From: GCA-2728135 sp002728135
Lineage (GTDB): Bacteria; Pseudomonadota; Alphaproteobacteria; UBA828
Reading direction: 5' to 3'
Assembly: GCA_963997635.1 (NCBI GenBank)
Contig: CAXEND010000016.1
Span: forward strand, 1-52,910
DNA length: 52,910 bases
The position numbers were made by a program, and so were the translations under genes. Positions 41,080-51,400 of the stretch are shown piece after piece (the first letter of the stretch is position 1; each line of letters opens with the position of its first letter). Below the pieces are notes generated by a model. That model searched no databases. It saw only the letters and a program-made list of their open reading frames with translations, and was not told where the DNA came from.

Positions 41080-41839
41080 CGTTGGTAACACAAACACTGT
41101 TTTTGCTGTTTACCGCGATGAAGAACTTTGTGGACAATGGCGTGCAGCTACAGATCCACTTAGAACAGCTGATGAATATGCGGTGTGGTTAAATCAGTTA
41201 TTTAAAGAGTCAAATTTATCACTTAGATATATTAAATCTTCAATTTTATCTACTGTAGTACCACAATGCCAATACGCTGTTGTAGATATGTGTGAACGAT
41301 ATTGTTCATGTACTCCAATAAATGTGGGTGATGAAAACGTAAATCTTGGCATAAATATTCATGTAGATCGGCCATGGGAGGTCGGTGCTGACCGTCTAGT
41401 TAATGCAGTAGGTGCACATAAAACTTATGATAAAGCTGCTATCATTATAGATTTTGGTACTGCTACAACATTTGATGTTGTAGGAACTGATGGCTCATAT
41501 GAAGGAGGAGTGATTGCTCCAGGAGTAAACTTGTCACTTGAAGCATTACACCAAGCCGCTGCACAATTACCAAGGGTGGCAATTAGAAAACCTAACAGAG
41601 TAATTGCTCGTGAAACTGTAACTGCAATGGAAGCAGGAGTTTATTGGGGTTATTTAGGCCTCATTGAAGGAATTGTAAGCCGTATGCAAGAAGAATATAA
41701 TATACCTACGATGGTTATTGCGACAGGAGGATTAGCATCACTTTTTTCTAACGGAACATCAATTATTAATACAGTAGACCTTGATTTAACAATAAGGGGA
41801 CTACTAGAAATATATAAACTGAATAGCGACCAAAATTAA
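41063..41839 (+). CDS. coaX: Pantothenate kinase, type III
   Basis: 258 residues from the ATG at 41063 (MLLAIDVGNTNTVFAVY), preceded by AAGGAAAG inside birA; a GTG eleven codons earlier is in frame but unlikely. First step of coenzyme A synthesis. The ASKHA phosphate loops are DVGNTN and DFGTATTFDVV. PWEVGADRLVNAVGA and GGVIAPGVNLS are type III signatures, with the catalytic aspartate in GADR. The next gene starts 2 bp after the stop. Confidence 0.96.
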   Translation: MLLAIDVGNTNTVFAVYRDEELCGQWRAATDPLRTADEYAVWLNQLFKESNLSLRYIKSSILSTVVPQCQYAVVDMCERYCSCTPINVGDENVNLGINIHVDRPWEVGADRLVNAVGAHKTYDKAAIIIDFGTATTFDVVGTDGSYEGGVIAPGVNLSLEALHQAAAQLPRVAIRKPNRVIARETVTAMEAGVYWGYLGLIEGIVSRMQEEYNIPTMVIATGGLASLFSNGTSIINTVDLDLTIRGLLEIYKLNSDQN

Positions 41840-41841
41840 TT

Positions 41842-43533
41842 ATGCAAACTAATTTATCTGAAGTGCCAGCTCTTTCTGACGATCATATATATTTTATTCC
41901 TTTAGGTGGCACTGGTGAAATTGGAATGAATCTTAATGTTTATCAGTTAAATAACTCACTCATTGCCGTTGATTTAGGAATGACTTTTGCGGACGAATCA
42001 TTACCTGGTATCGACCTATTAGTTCCTGATCCAGAATATCTAGTTAAAAATAAGAAAAAACTATTAGGACTCTTAATAACACACGCTCATGAAGATCATA
42101 TTGGAGCAATACCTTACATATGGCCGGAATTACAATGTCCAATTTATGCAACTCCCTTCGCCGGAGAACTGATTTCTCAGAAGTGCAATGAATTCTCTAA
42201 TATAGAGAACATACCCTTAAATATTGTTTCTAATTCTAAGCCAATAAAACTAGGCCCTTTTGAAATTAGTTATATTCCTATTACTCATTCAATACCTGAA
42301 GCCAGGTCACTACAAATTAAAACTCATTTAGGAACCTTAGTTCATACAGGTGACTGGAAATTGGATAAAGATCCCTTAATAGGCCCAAAAACTAAAGAAA
42401 AAACATTTCGTACTATTGGCAAAAAAGGTGTGATAGCGGTTATAGGTGATTCCACAAATGCGCCGCAGGAAGGTTGGTCAGGCTCTGAACTTACAGTTAA
42501 AAAAACTTTCTTAGAACTCTTTCAAAATAAAAAAGGAACTATTGCTGTAACACATTTCTCATCAAACATTGCGCGTCTAGTATCTATCATAAGCTCAGCA
42601 CATTCAGTAAATCGAGAAGTAGTTTTGGTTGGTCGTTCTCTTAAAAAATATTTTAACGCTGCTAAAAAAACAGGGGTTATAAAAGATCTAAGAGTTTTAT
42701 CAGAGGAAGAGGGTAAAAATCTTCATCCTGATCAAATCATACTTGTTTGTACGGGATGTCAAGGTGAACCTAGAGCCGCCATGTCAAAATTAGCTGGTGA
42801 ATATCATCCATGCTTATCGTTAGAATCTGGTGATACTGTAATTTTTTCTTCAAAGATTATTCCAGGGAATGAAAAGCCTATTGCTGTTCTAAAAAACAAA
42901 TTAAACCAAAAAGGCATCAAAATAATAGATGAAAATTTTAAAGGTGTACATGTATCTGGTCATCCTCATAAAGATGAGATAAAAGAATTATATAGTTGGT
43001 TAAAACCAAAAGCTGTAATTCCAGTCCACGGAGAAAATCGACACTTACAATCTCACTCTAATATTGCATTAGATGCTGGAATTCAAACATCTCCTATAAT
43101 TAAAAACGGAGATATATTAAAAATTGCACCTGGCAAAGTTGAAGTTGTATGTAGTATTCAATCAGGAAAACTTGCTGTTGATGGCTCTAGACTTTTAAAA
43201 GTAAACCACCCCTCCATTAAACGAAGGAATAAACTAAAAGAAAACGGTATTGTTTTAGTTGCTATGGCAATAACTAAAACTGGCAGATTACTTGGTGAGG
43301 TTTCCATTACTGGCCATGGAATATTTGACTCAGAAGATGAAACATTATTAATAAATAAAGCTAGAATATTAGCAATGAGAATAATAAACGAGGATAAAAA
43401 ATTAAGTATTTTTTGTGCACAGAATACTAAAGAAAAAATTCGTTTGGCATTAAAAAAATTTTTTAAGGACCATTATAATAAAAAGCCTCGTATAGAGGTG
43501 CAGCTAATTTTAACAAAACACACACATATCTAA
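41842..43533 (+). CDS. rnj: Ribonuclease J
   Basis: 563 residues. A metallo-beta-lactamase/beta-CASP nuclease with endo- and 5'-exoribonuclease activity in rRNA and mRNA processing. The metal site HAHEDHIGA begins near residue 78, followed by GDWKLD and GDSTN. The beta-CASP part contains VSGHPHKDEIKELYSWLKPKAVIPVHGE, the last metal histidines. A C-terminal domain from about 455 completes it. RNase J is common in alphaproteobacteria though absent from E. coli. It lies in the coaX-rnj-mce block. Confidence 0.96.
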   Translation: MQTNLSEVPALSDDHIYFIPLGGTGEIGMNLNVYQLNNSLIAVDLGMTFADESLPGIDLLVPDPEYLVKNKKKLLGLLITHAHEDHIGAIPYIWPELQCPIYATPFAGELISQKCNEFSNIENIPLNIVSNSKPIKLGPFEISYIPITHSIPEARSLQIKTHLGTLVHTGDWKLDKDPLIGPKTKEKTFRTIGKKGVIAVIGDSTNAPQEGWSGSELTVKKTFLELFQNKKGTIAVTHFSSNIARLVSIISSAHSVNREVVLVGRSLKKYFNAAKKTGVIKDLRVLSEEEGKNLHPDQIILVCTGCQGEPRAAMSKLAGEYHPCLSLESGDTVIFSSKIIPGNEKPIAVLKNKLNQKGIKIIDENFKGVHVSGHPHKDEIKELYSWLKPKAVIPVHGENRHLQSHSNIALDAGIQTSPIIKNGDILKIAPGKVEVVCSIQSGKLAVDGSRLLKVNHPSIKRRNKLKENGIVLVAMAITKTGRLLGEVSITGHGIFDSEDETLLINKARILAMRIINEDKKLSIFCAQNTKEKIRLALKKFFKDHYNKKPRIEVQLILTKHTHI

Positions 43534-43554
43534 ATACTAAATTGGAGACTAAAT

Positions 43555-43959
43555 ATGATCGGACAACTTAACCATGTGGCTATAGCTGTCTCAGATATTA
43601 AAAAAGCATCTAATTTCTATCACTTTAATTTAGGTGCTGATATTTCAGAACTGCATGAACTTCCTGAACACGGTGTCCAAACTGTTTTTGTTGATCTACA
43701 AAACACTAAAATTGAATTAATTACCCCGCTAGGAGAAAACTCACCTATTAAAGCTTTTCTTGAAAAAAACCCTGAGGGTGGAATTCATCATGTTTGCTAT
43801 GAAGTCTTAGACATAAATAAGGCCACTAAAAAATTAAGTTCTGAGGGATATAGAATACTTGGAGATGGACAACCAAAAATAGGTGCTCATGGTAAGCCAG
43901 TTATATTTCTTCATCCAAAAGATTGTTTTGGTTGTCTTATTGAACTTGAAGAAAAATAA
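43555..43959 (+). CDS. mce: Methylmalonyl-CoA epimerase
   Basis: 134 residues, a VOC/glyoxalase fold with two beta-alpha-beta-beta-beta units. It interconverts (2R)- and (2S)-methylmalonyl-CoA in propionyl-CoA use. Metal ligands fit H7 in LNHVAIAV, the histidine in GGIHHVCYEV and the glutamate in CLIELEE, and KIGAHGKPVIFLHPKD is the family's third motif. TTGGAG precedes the ATG. Neither mutase nor propionyl-CoA carboxylase is in the window. Confidence 0.94.
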   Translation: MIGQLNHVAIAVSDIKKASNFYHFNLGADISELHELPEHGVQTVFVDLQNTKIELITPLGENSPIKAFLEKNPEGGIHHVCYEVLDINKATKKLSSEGYRILGDGQPKIGAHGKPVIFLHPKDCFGCLIELEEK

Positions 43960-43973
43960 TTAAAGGAAAATCA

Positions 43974-44207
43974 GTGAATATTTTTACAGCAATATTAGTC
44001 TTTGTAGTTGTATGGTGGTTAATATGGTTTATAGCTTTACCAATAGGAGTTAAAACATCAGAAAATGTAAAAATTGGCAACACTGAGAGTGCACCCGATA
44101 AGCCCAGACTTTTATTAAAAGCTTCTATTACTACTTTTTTATCACTCATAATAGCTGGAATTATTTTATACTTAATTAAATCTGGTGTATTTTCAATTAT
44201 AGATTAA
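43974..44207 (+). CDS. DUF1467 family small membrane protein
   Basis: 77 residues, starting at GTG with AAAGGA upstream. Two transmembrane helices (about 4-25 and 50-72) flank a polar loop. The first helix is Trp-rich (VVVWWLIWFIALPIGV), the hallmark of DUF1467, and SAPDKPRLLLK follows. The family is found in alphaproteobacteria, nearly always between mce and proS as here; its function is unknown. It is followed by a 181-bp gap. Confidence 0.88.
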   Translation: MNIFTAILVFVVVWWLIWFIALPIGVKTSENVKIGNTESAPDKPRLLLKASITTFLSLIIAGIILYLIKSGVFSIID

Positions 44208-44311
44208 AACAAAATTCTTTATCTCTGTAGTAATTTTGGTGACCTTTGCTGTTTGCTAAAGATAAAAGTATCTGTTTATGATGATCTATTGTTGATGCAC
44301 AGTTTTGCCTA

Positions 44312-44357
44312 GTTTTAAAACAACTATTAGGTATAAATACTTTATAGTAGTTAAAAC
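44312..44357. repeat. Imperfect inverted repeat upstream of proS
   Basis: GTTTTAA (44312-44318) and ACTAT (44323-44327) pair with ATAGT (44344-44348) and TTAAAAC (44351-44357), with small bulges. GTTTTAAAAC at the left arm is itself a palindrome. It lies 31 bp before the proS ATG, in the promoter or leader. The rest of the gap shows nothing further. Confidence 0.4.
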
Positions 44358-44388
44358 TTAATTAATTTAATAAAAAAAGATTATTTCC

Positions 44389-45702
44389 ATGAGGTTATCA
44401 AAACTATTCTTACCGACTCTGAAGGAGAATCCAACAGAGGCACAAATACCTTCACACAGGCTAATGCTCAGAGCTGGAATGATTAGACAGTCATCAGCAG
44501 GAATTTATACATGGTTGCCACTAGGCTGTACTGTTCTAAAAAAAATAGAAACTATTGTAAGAGAAGAAATGAACCAGACTGGGGCACAGGAAGTTCTTAT
44601 GCCAACAATACAGCCTGCAGAAATATGGAAAGAAAGCGGAAGATATAACGACTATGGTAAAGAAATGTTAAGAATTTCAGACAGGCATAAGAGAGAACTA
44701 TTATATGGTCCAACACATGAGGAAGTAATCACTGATGTTTTTAGAAACACAATAAAAAGTTATAAAGATTTACCTTATAATTTATATCAAATTCATTGGA
44801 AGTTTCGAGATGAAGTAAGGCCACGTTTTGGTGTAATGCGAGGCCGTGAATTTTTTATGAAAGATTGCTATTCTTTTGACATTGATAAAAGTAGTGCCAA
44901 GCATTCATATAACAAGATGTTTATGGCATATCTTAGGTGTTATGCTCGTCTTGGGCTTAAGCCCATACCAATGCAGGCAGATACAGGAGCAATTGGAGGT
45001 GACCTATCACATGAATTTATTGTACTAGCTGATACAGGAGAGAGTGAAGTTTATTGTGATGTAGATTGGTTAAAGATGGATCCGCTTAGTCTGGATATAA
45101 ATTATGAAAATAATTTGGAGCAATATGTCGAAGAATGGACAAAATTATATGCTGCTACCGACAATAAACACTCTTCTACAAACTGTCCATTACCAGATTC
45201 AAGACTGCATAAAGGGCGTGGCATTGAAGTTGGTCATATCTTCTACTTTGGCACTAAATATTCTGAATCTATGGGAGCAAAAGTAACAAATGTAAATGGT
45301 CTAGATATTCCTGTTGAAATGGGTTCATATGGGATAGGTGTATCCCGGCTAGTTGGAGCAATAATTGAAGCAAATCATGATGATGCAGGAATTATTTGGC
45401 CAGATTCTGTAACGCCATACAAGATTGGAATAATTAATATTAAATATGGTGATTCTAAATGTGATCAAATGTGTGAAAAAATCTACAAAGAACTGAAAAA
45501 CAAGAATATTGAGGTTCTTTATGATGATCGACCAGAAAGAGCCGGCGTGAAATTTGCAAATATGGACTTAATAGGACTTCCATGGCAAATTACAGTCGGA
45601 CCACGTAATACTAAAGATGGCTTGGTTGAACTTTGTAGACGTGGAAACAATGAACAGAAAATAACTTTATCTATTGACTCAGTTCTTTCAAGGACATACT
45701 GA
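44389..45702 (+). CDS. proS: Prolyl-tRNA synthetase, short form without editing insertion
   Basis: 437 residues. It charges tRNA-Pro. Class II motif 1 lies near AGMIRQSSAGIYTWLPLG, motif 2 is FRDEVRPRFGVMRGREFFMKD and motif 3 is MGSYGIGVSRLVGAI. The anticodon-binding domain begins near residue 340. The roughly 180-residue insertion that edits Ala-tRNA-Pro in E. coli is absent between motifs 2 and 3, as in other alphaproteobacteria, where a free ProXp-ala/YbaK protein is expected; none is in this window. It is followed by lolC/E after 8 bp. Confidence 0.96.
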   Translation: MRLSKLFLPTLKENPTEAQIPSHRLMLRAGMIRQSSAGIYTWLPLGCTVLKKIETIVREEMNQTGAQEVLMPTIQPAEIWKESGRYNDYGKEMLRISDRHKRELLYGPTHEEVITDVFRNTIKSYKDLPYNLYQIHWKFRDEVRPRFGVMRGREFFMKDCYSFDIDKSSAKHSYNKMFMAYLRCYARLGLKPIPMQADTGAIGGDLSHEFIVLADTGESEVYCDVDWLKMDPLSLDINYENNLEQYVEEWTKLYAATDNKHSSTNCPLPDSRLHKGRGIEVGHIFYFGTKYSESMGAKVTNVNGLDIPVEMGSYGIGVSRLVGAIIEANHDDAGIIWPDSVTPYKIGIINIKYGDSKCDQMCEKIYKELKNKNIEVLYDDRPERAGVKFANMDLIGLPWQITVGPRNTKDGLVELCRRGNNEQKITLSIDSVLSRTY

Positions 45703-45710
45703 GAATAACC

Positions 45711-46958
45711 ATGTTCTCTTTATTTGAGCGTACAATTGCTTTTCGCTACTTACGATCACGTAAATCAGAAGGTTTTCTGTCTGTAATAACAGCCTTTTCT
45801 CTAATTGGAATAGCCCTTGGTGTAGCTACTTTAATTGTTGTTATGGCTGTCATGAATGGCTTTCGCGATGAATTAATTACCCGTATTGTAGGCCTAAATG
45901 GTCAGATATCAGTCTATGCTACAACCCCAGAAACCTCTTCAGACTTTAACTCTCTTGCAATAAAAATTCATAGTTTAGATTCAGTAAAAAACGTTACCCC
46001 AATTCTACAAGGTCAAGTGATGGCTTCAAAGGGAAGAAAATACACCGGAGCTATTGTTAGAGGCTTTCAAGGTTCTGATATTGAAAATTTTAAACTTTTA
46101 ACTAGTAATATAATTTCAGGATCAATTGAGGAATTTAAGGCAAACAAAGGTATTCTTATAGGTTATGAGTTTGCACGTAAACTCAATGTGAAAACAGGTG
46201 ATAATTTAGGTATAATATCCCCACAATCAACATCTACAGCGTTTGGTTCAGTTCCCAGAGCACGCAATTATAGAATTGCTGGCGTATTTAATTCAGGAAT
46301 GTTTGAGTACGACAGTGGGTTTATATTTATGCCCTTATCATTAGCTCAGCTACATTTTAAAATGCCAGAATCAATTACAAGAATTGATGTAGATTTGAAT
46401 GACTCTAGAAATGTAGAGAAAATAAGTTTACAGCTACAAGAAATAGTTGGAAAAAATTGGTTTATCCAAAATTGGAAACAAAGACATTCGCAATTTTTTA
46501 ATGCACTAAAGGTAGAGAGATATTTAATGTTTATAATTCTTGCCCTGATTATCCTGGTTGCTGCATTTAATATAATTTCAGGATTAATAATGGCAGTTAA
46601 AGATAAGGAACATGACATAGCAATACTCAGAACAATGGGGGCTACTCGTGCTCAAATAATGAAAATATTTTTTATTAATGGTGCGTCTATAGGCGTTTTT
46701 GGAACCTTAATTGGAGTTTTGCTAGGAATTGTTTTTGCGATTAATATAGATTCTATAAGAATCTGGGTTGAAAGTTTGACAGGAGTAGAGTTATTTGCGG
46801 CTAAAATCCGTTTCTTATCTGAATTACCAGTAACAATTGCTTGGGAAAATATATTACCTGTAATATTGATTTCTCTATTATTATCCTTCTTAGCAACGCT
46901 TTATCCTTCTTGGAAAGCTTCAAAAGTTGACCCTGCGAAAGCCCTAAGAGATGAATAA
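45711..46958 (+). CDS. lolC: Lipoprotein-releasing ABC transporter permease, LolC/LolE family
   Basis: 415 residues with four transmembrane helices (about 25-48, 272-295, 318-345, 378-402) and a large periplasmic domain after the first. It releases outer-membrane lipoproteins from the inner membrane to LolA. The N-terminal AFRYLRSRKSEGFLSVITAFSLIGIALGVA and the AILRTMGATRAQIMKIFFINGA segment are family signatures. A single permease serves as a homodimer where no second copy exists; lolC versus lolE (or lolF) is not decided. It overlaps lolD by eight bases. Confidence 0.93.
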   Translation: MFSLFERTIAFRYLRSRKSEGFLSVITAFSLIGIALGVATLIVVMAVMNGFRDELITRIVGLNGQISVYATTPETSSDFNSLAIKIHSLDSVKNVTPILQGQVMASKGRKYTGAIVRGFQGSDIENFKLLTSNIISGSIEEFKANKGILIGYEFARKLNVKTGDNLGIISPQSTSTAFGSVPRARNYRIAGVFNSGMFEYDSGFIFMPLSLAQLHFKMPESITRIDVDLNDSRNVEKISLQLQEIVGKNWFIQNWKQRHSQFFNALKVERYLMFIILALIILVAAFNIISGLIMAVKDKEHDIAILRTMGATRAQIMKIFFINGASIGVFGTLIGVLLGIVFAINIDSIRIWVESLTGVELFAAKIRFLSELPVTIAWENILPVILISLLLSFLATLYPSWKASKVDPAKALRDE

Positions 46959-47637
46959 TAAAACTCTTGCATTAAACATGAATAAAATTACTCATGTATA
47001 TAATCAAGGAGATACTGAGATTCGGATTTTTTCGGAGGCAGATTTCTCTCTTAGACTTGGTGAAACCGTAGCACTAGTTGGACCATCAGGGTCGGGTAAA
47101 TCCACATTTCTTCAAATTGGGGGTTTACTAGAAAAACCTGATAAAGGAGATATCTTTATATCTGGGCATAAATCTTCTCTAACTTCAGATAAACAAACGA
47201 CTTTATTACGTTCAAGATATCTTGGTTTTGTATATCAACATCATCATTTATTAAATGAATTTAATGCATTAGAAAATGTTATTATACCTCAATTATTATT
47301 AGGGAAGTCAAAAAAAGACTCTACTCATAAAGCAAGGTTTCTTCTAAAACGATTAGGTTTAGGTGATAGAGAAACTCATAGACCAAATAAATTATCGGGT
47401 GGTGAACAACAACGGGTTGCTATAGCAAGAGCACTGTCTAATGATCCACAAATTATCTTAGCAGATGAACCGACAGGGAATTTAGATCAAGATACAGCTG
47501 ATCTGGTTTTTGATTTCTTACTAGAAACTATAGATGAAAACGGCTTATCTGTAGTAGTTGCAACACATAATTTGGAATTTGCAAAACGTATGAATCGGAC
47601 AATAACTATCACCAATGGTAAAATTGCTGAAGTCTAA
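46951..47637 (+). CDS. lolD: Lipoprotein-releasing ABC transporter ATPase LolD
   Basis: 228 residues. The ATPase of the Lol exporter. Walker A is GPSGSGKST, the Q loop lies in FVYQHHHLLNEFNALENV, the signature is LSGGEQQRVAIARAL, Walker B is IILADEPTGNLD, and the H loop is VATHN. It overlaps the permease gene, confirming the pair. Confidence 0.96.
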   Translation: MNNKTLALNMNKITHVYNQGDTEIRIFSEADFSLRLGETVALVGPSGSGKSTFLQIGGLLEKPDKGDIFISGHKSSLTSDKQTTLLRSRYLGFVYQHHHLLNEFNALENVIIPQLLLGKSKKDSTHKARFLLKRLGLGDRETHRPNKLSGGEQQRVAIARALSNDPQIILADEPTGNLDQDTADLVFDFLLETIDENGLSVVVATHNLEFAKRMNRTITITNGKIAEV

Positions 47638-47676
47638 AGCATACTGTTAATAAAATTTAGTAAGCTTTTGTTATAT

Positions 47677-48327
47677 TTAATACATCTCTGTTTTATAGTT
47701 CTCTTCTACAAATTCATCTGCCTCTATAATTTCTTGTTCACTTGGAGGATTATCGTCTGAGGCGGTCTGCTCCAAAATCATTTTAGCTAATGAGGGCATG
47801 GCAGTGCGATCCTGCTTACTAGATTCATCCCATAATTTAGAGCGCTTGAACGCTTTAGCACAGTGTAAAAATGCCTCATTTACTTTGACCAAAATGCCTG
47901 CCTTTGGAATCTTTCCGTTTACAATACATTGATTAAGAATTTCTTGATCTTGCACTACAGTAGCATTACCATTTACTCTAAGTGTATCATCAAAACCTGG
48001 TATAAGAAAAAGTATGCCCACATTAGGATTCTCAATGATATTTGTCATTGTATCTAGTCTATTATTACCTGGTCTATCAGGAATAAATATTGTTTCACCA
48101 TCCAGCACTTGAACAAAACCAGGGGGATCGCCTCTTGGAGAAACATCTGCCTTGCCATCACTATCTGAAGTACCCAAACATAAAAAAGGTGATTTTGATA
48201 TAAATTCTTGGCAGTATTTATCAAGTTTTGGAAGACATTTTTGCTCAGCTATATCCATAGTCTCCCCATATGCCAAACGTAACTCACTCTCTGTTCCTAT
48301 TTTTACATTACTTGGTTTGTCACTCAT
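47677..48327 (-). CDS. Pyridoxamine 5'-phosphate oxidase-like FMN-binding protein
   Basis: 216 residues from the ATG at 48327 (MSDKPSNVK), preceded by GGAGC; an in-frame start 12 codons earlier is less likely. A split-barrel flavoprotein: FLCLGTSDSDGKADVSPRGDPPGFV, then TIFIPDRPGNNRLDTMTNII and VGILFLIPGFDDTLRVNGNA are the FMN-binding strands. The DRPGNNR and GxDDTLRVNG stretches suggest the DR2398/MSMEG_1061-like group; the substrate is unknown. It is convergent with lolD and divergent from dnaE. Confidence 0.85.
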   Translation of the reverse strand: MSDKPSNVKIGTESELRLAYGETMDIAEQKCLPKLDKYCQEFISKSPFLCLGTSDSDGKADVSPRGDPPGFVQVLDGETIFIPDRPGNNRLDTMTNIIENPNVGILFLIPGFDDTLRVNGNATVVQDQEILNQCIVNGKIPKAGILVKVNEAFLHCAKAFKRSKLWDESSKQDRTAMPSLAKMILEQTASDDNPPSEQEIIEADEFVEENYKTEMY

Positions 48328-48466
48328 AAAATAGCTCCAATCACAACAATAACTCACTGACAAAAATTATTTAATATATACTATAACAGTATAGATTAAT
48401 TTTAAGCTACATCTTAGATTCTACAACGGCTGAAATCATATTAATTATAAAATTAAAAATCACACA

Positions 48467-51400
48467 ATGCCTCACGGAAATTTTGTACATCTTCGGACAC
48501 ATTCAGCATACTCCCTCTCTGAAGGAGCTATAAAGATATCTAATTTGATTGAGTTAGCTCTTCAAAATAATATGCCTGCAATAGGCCTGACAGATAAAGG
48601 TAATTTATTTGGGGCGATGGAGTTCTCTGAAAAAGCAAAGGAATCTGGCTTACAGCCAATACTTGGATTAGAACTTGCCATTACAGACAAAAATAAAGGG
48701 AGCCTCGTCCCTTCAAAGAAAGAAGAAAACTTAAAACCAAACTGGATTGTATTATTAACACAAAGTGAGATAGGTTGGCAAAACCTTATGGCACTTTCAA
48801 GTAAAGCATATCTAGATACCCCTCCAACTGAAGTACCACAAGTCAACTTTGAAAAACTATCCTGCCACTCAGATGGATTAATTGCACTATCTGGGGGACC
48901 CGATGGACCGATAGGCCAACTGATACAAAAAAATAAAATTAAGGAGGCTTATAATATTACTGAATCTCTTTCAAAAATTTTCAAAGACCGTTTTTATATC
49001 GAGATTATGCGTCATGATAGGCAATCTGAGATAATTACAGAACCACATTTTATAAAAATTTCTCAAGAATTAAAGTTACCTATCGTTGCGACCAATGATA
49101 TTTACTTTTCCGACACACAGATGCATGAAGCCCATGATGTGTTAATGTGCATTTCACAAGGAGCACATATAGATCAGCCGAATAGAAATAGAGTAACACC
49201 CCAGCATTACTTTCGCTCAACTGAAGAAATGGAAAAGTTATTTTCAGATATTCCTGAAGCTATAGAAAATACTTTAACTATCGCTAAAAGAACTGCGTAT
49301 GCAACTCCATTAAGAGACCCAATATTACCTAAATTTGAAGTTAGTCATGGACGTACTGAATCACAAGAACTTAAGTATCAAGCTCAAAAAGGTCTGGAAT
49401 CTAGATTTTCTGAGAGTTTTTTCTGCAAACAAAGCAAAGATAAAGGGAATGAGAATATAAAGAAAATTTATGTTGAGAGACTTAATTCTGAACTAAAGAT
49501 TATTAGCGATATGAATTTTCCTGGTTATTTCTTAATTGTGGCTGACTTCATAAGATGGGCAAAAGAAAATAAGATTCCTGTTGGTCCAGGTCGTGGATCT
49601 GGTGCAGGGTCTCTTGTTGCATGGGCACTTACTATAACAGACATTGACCCTATAAGGTTTGGATTATTATTTGAACGTTTTCTAAACCCCGAGAGAATAT
49701 CAATGCCTGATTTTGATATCGATTTTTGTCGTAATCGCAGGGATGAGGTCATTGATTATGTTTGCCAACGATATGGTCAAGAAAAAGTTGCACAGATTAT
49801 TACTTTCGGAAAGTTGGAAGCCCGGGCAGTTATAAGAGATGTTGGCAGAGTCTTAGGGCTTCCCTATGGGCAAGTAGATAAAATTAGTAAACTGGTTCCA
49901 TTTAACCCTGCAAATCCGATTAGGCTTGAAGAAGCCATTAGGGAAGAGCCCCTTTTTCAACAAATGAAAGATGAAGATCCTAGTGTTGCACGATTATTAA
50001 AAATAGCTCTAAAACTCGAAGGTCTCTATCGACACGCTTCAACACATGCCGCCGGACTGGTAATTGGTGATAGACCATTAAATGAACTTGTGCCTCTCTA
50101 TAGGGATCCGCGCTCTAGTATGCCTGTAACTCAATTCTCAATGTATTTTTCTGAAAATTCAGGTCTAGTAAAATTTGATTTTCTTGGCCTAAAAACTCTT
50201 ACCGTGATTGATAATGCATGTAGATTAATAGAAATCGATGGTGAAATTATAAATCTTAGTAATATTCCTTTAGATGACCAACTTACATTTCAATTGCTAG
50301 CATCAGGACATACTGCTGGGGTATTCCAACTTGAAAGTACTGGTATGCGTGATGCATTAAGAGGATTAAGACCTGACAAATTTGAAGATATTATAGCTAT
50401 AGTTGCACTATATAGACCAGGCCCAATGGAAAATATACCCCAATACGTTGCAAGAAAGCACGGAACAGAAAAACCAGATTATCTGCATAAAATGCTTGAA
50501 GGTATTCTACGAGAAACTTATGGAGTAATTATTTACCAAGAACAAGTAATGGAAATAGCCAGAGTTCTGTCTGGCTATAGCCTGGGATCTGCTGACATTC
50601 TACGTAGGGCGATGGGTAAAAAAATCCAATCAGAAATGGATGACCAAAGAGAAATTTTTGTAAATGGTGCAATAAATAATGGAGTAGAAAAAACACAAGC
50701 CTCACAAATTTTTGACTTAGTAGCACGTTTCGCAGGGTATGGATTTAATAAATCACATGCTGCAGCCTATGCTTTGGTCGCATATCAAACTGCATACCTA
50801 AAAGCTAATTATCCAGTCCAATTTATGGCAGCGACTATGACTCTTGACCTTAATAACACTGACAAATTAAGTGGATTCAAGCAAGAACTTGATAGATTAG
50901 GGGTTACATTACTTCCCCCAAATATTAATTATTCAAATTCTACATTTAGTGTGGAGAAAATATCTAATGGAAAAAATGCAGTCAGATATGCACTAAGTGC
51001 CATAAAAAATGTAGGTGAACAGGCAATGGAGATCTTGGTAGAAGAACGTAAGAAAAATGGCTTGTTTTCTGACATGTTCTCTTTAGTAGCTAGGGTAGGG
51101 TCACATGCTCTCAATAAAAGACAACTTGAAAATCTTACAAAAGCCGGAGCTTTTGATGATCTTAATAAAAATAGGAAACAAATATTTGAATCAATAGAAA
51201 TACTTGTAAGATATGCTGAATCAGCAAGAAGAGATATTAATCAGGCTTCATTATTTGACAATGCCAAATCTGGCACAATAGAAAAACTTACACTACCAAC
51301 TCAAACTGATTGGAGCATTAGCAACAAACTACAATTTGAGCAAGACTCTCTGGGTTATTTCTTATCTGCTCATCCACTTGATAATTTTGAAAAAAAACTA

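Noticed and set aside
48152..48334. Small plus-strand frame opposite the flavoprotein gene
   Set aside because: It is antisense to a well-supported gene, has no Shine-Dalgarno and no recognisable domain.
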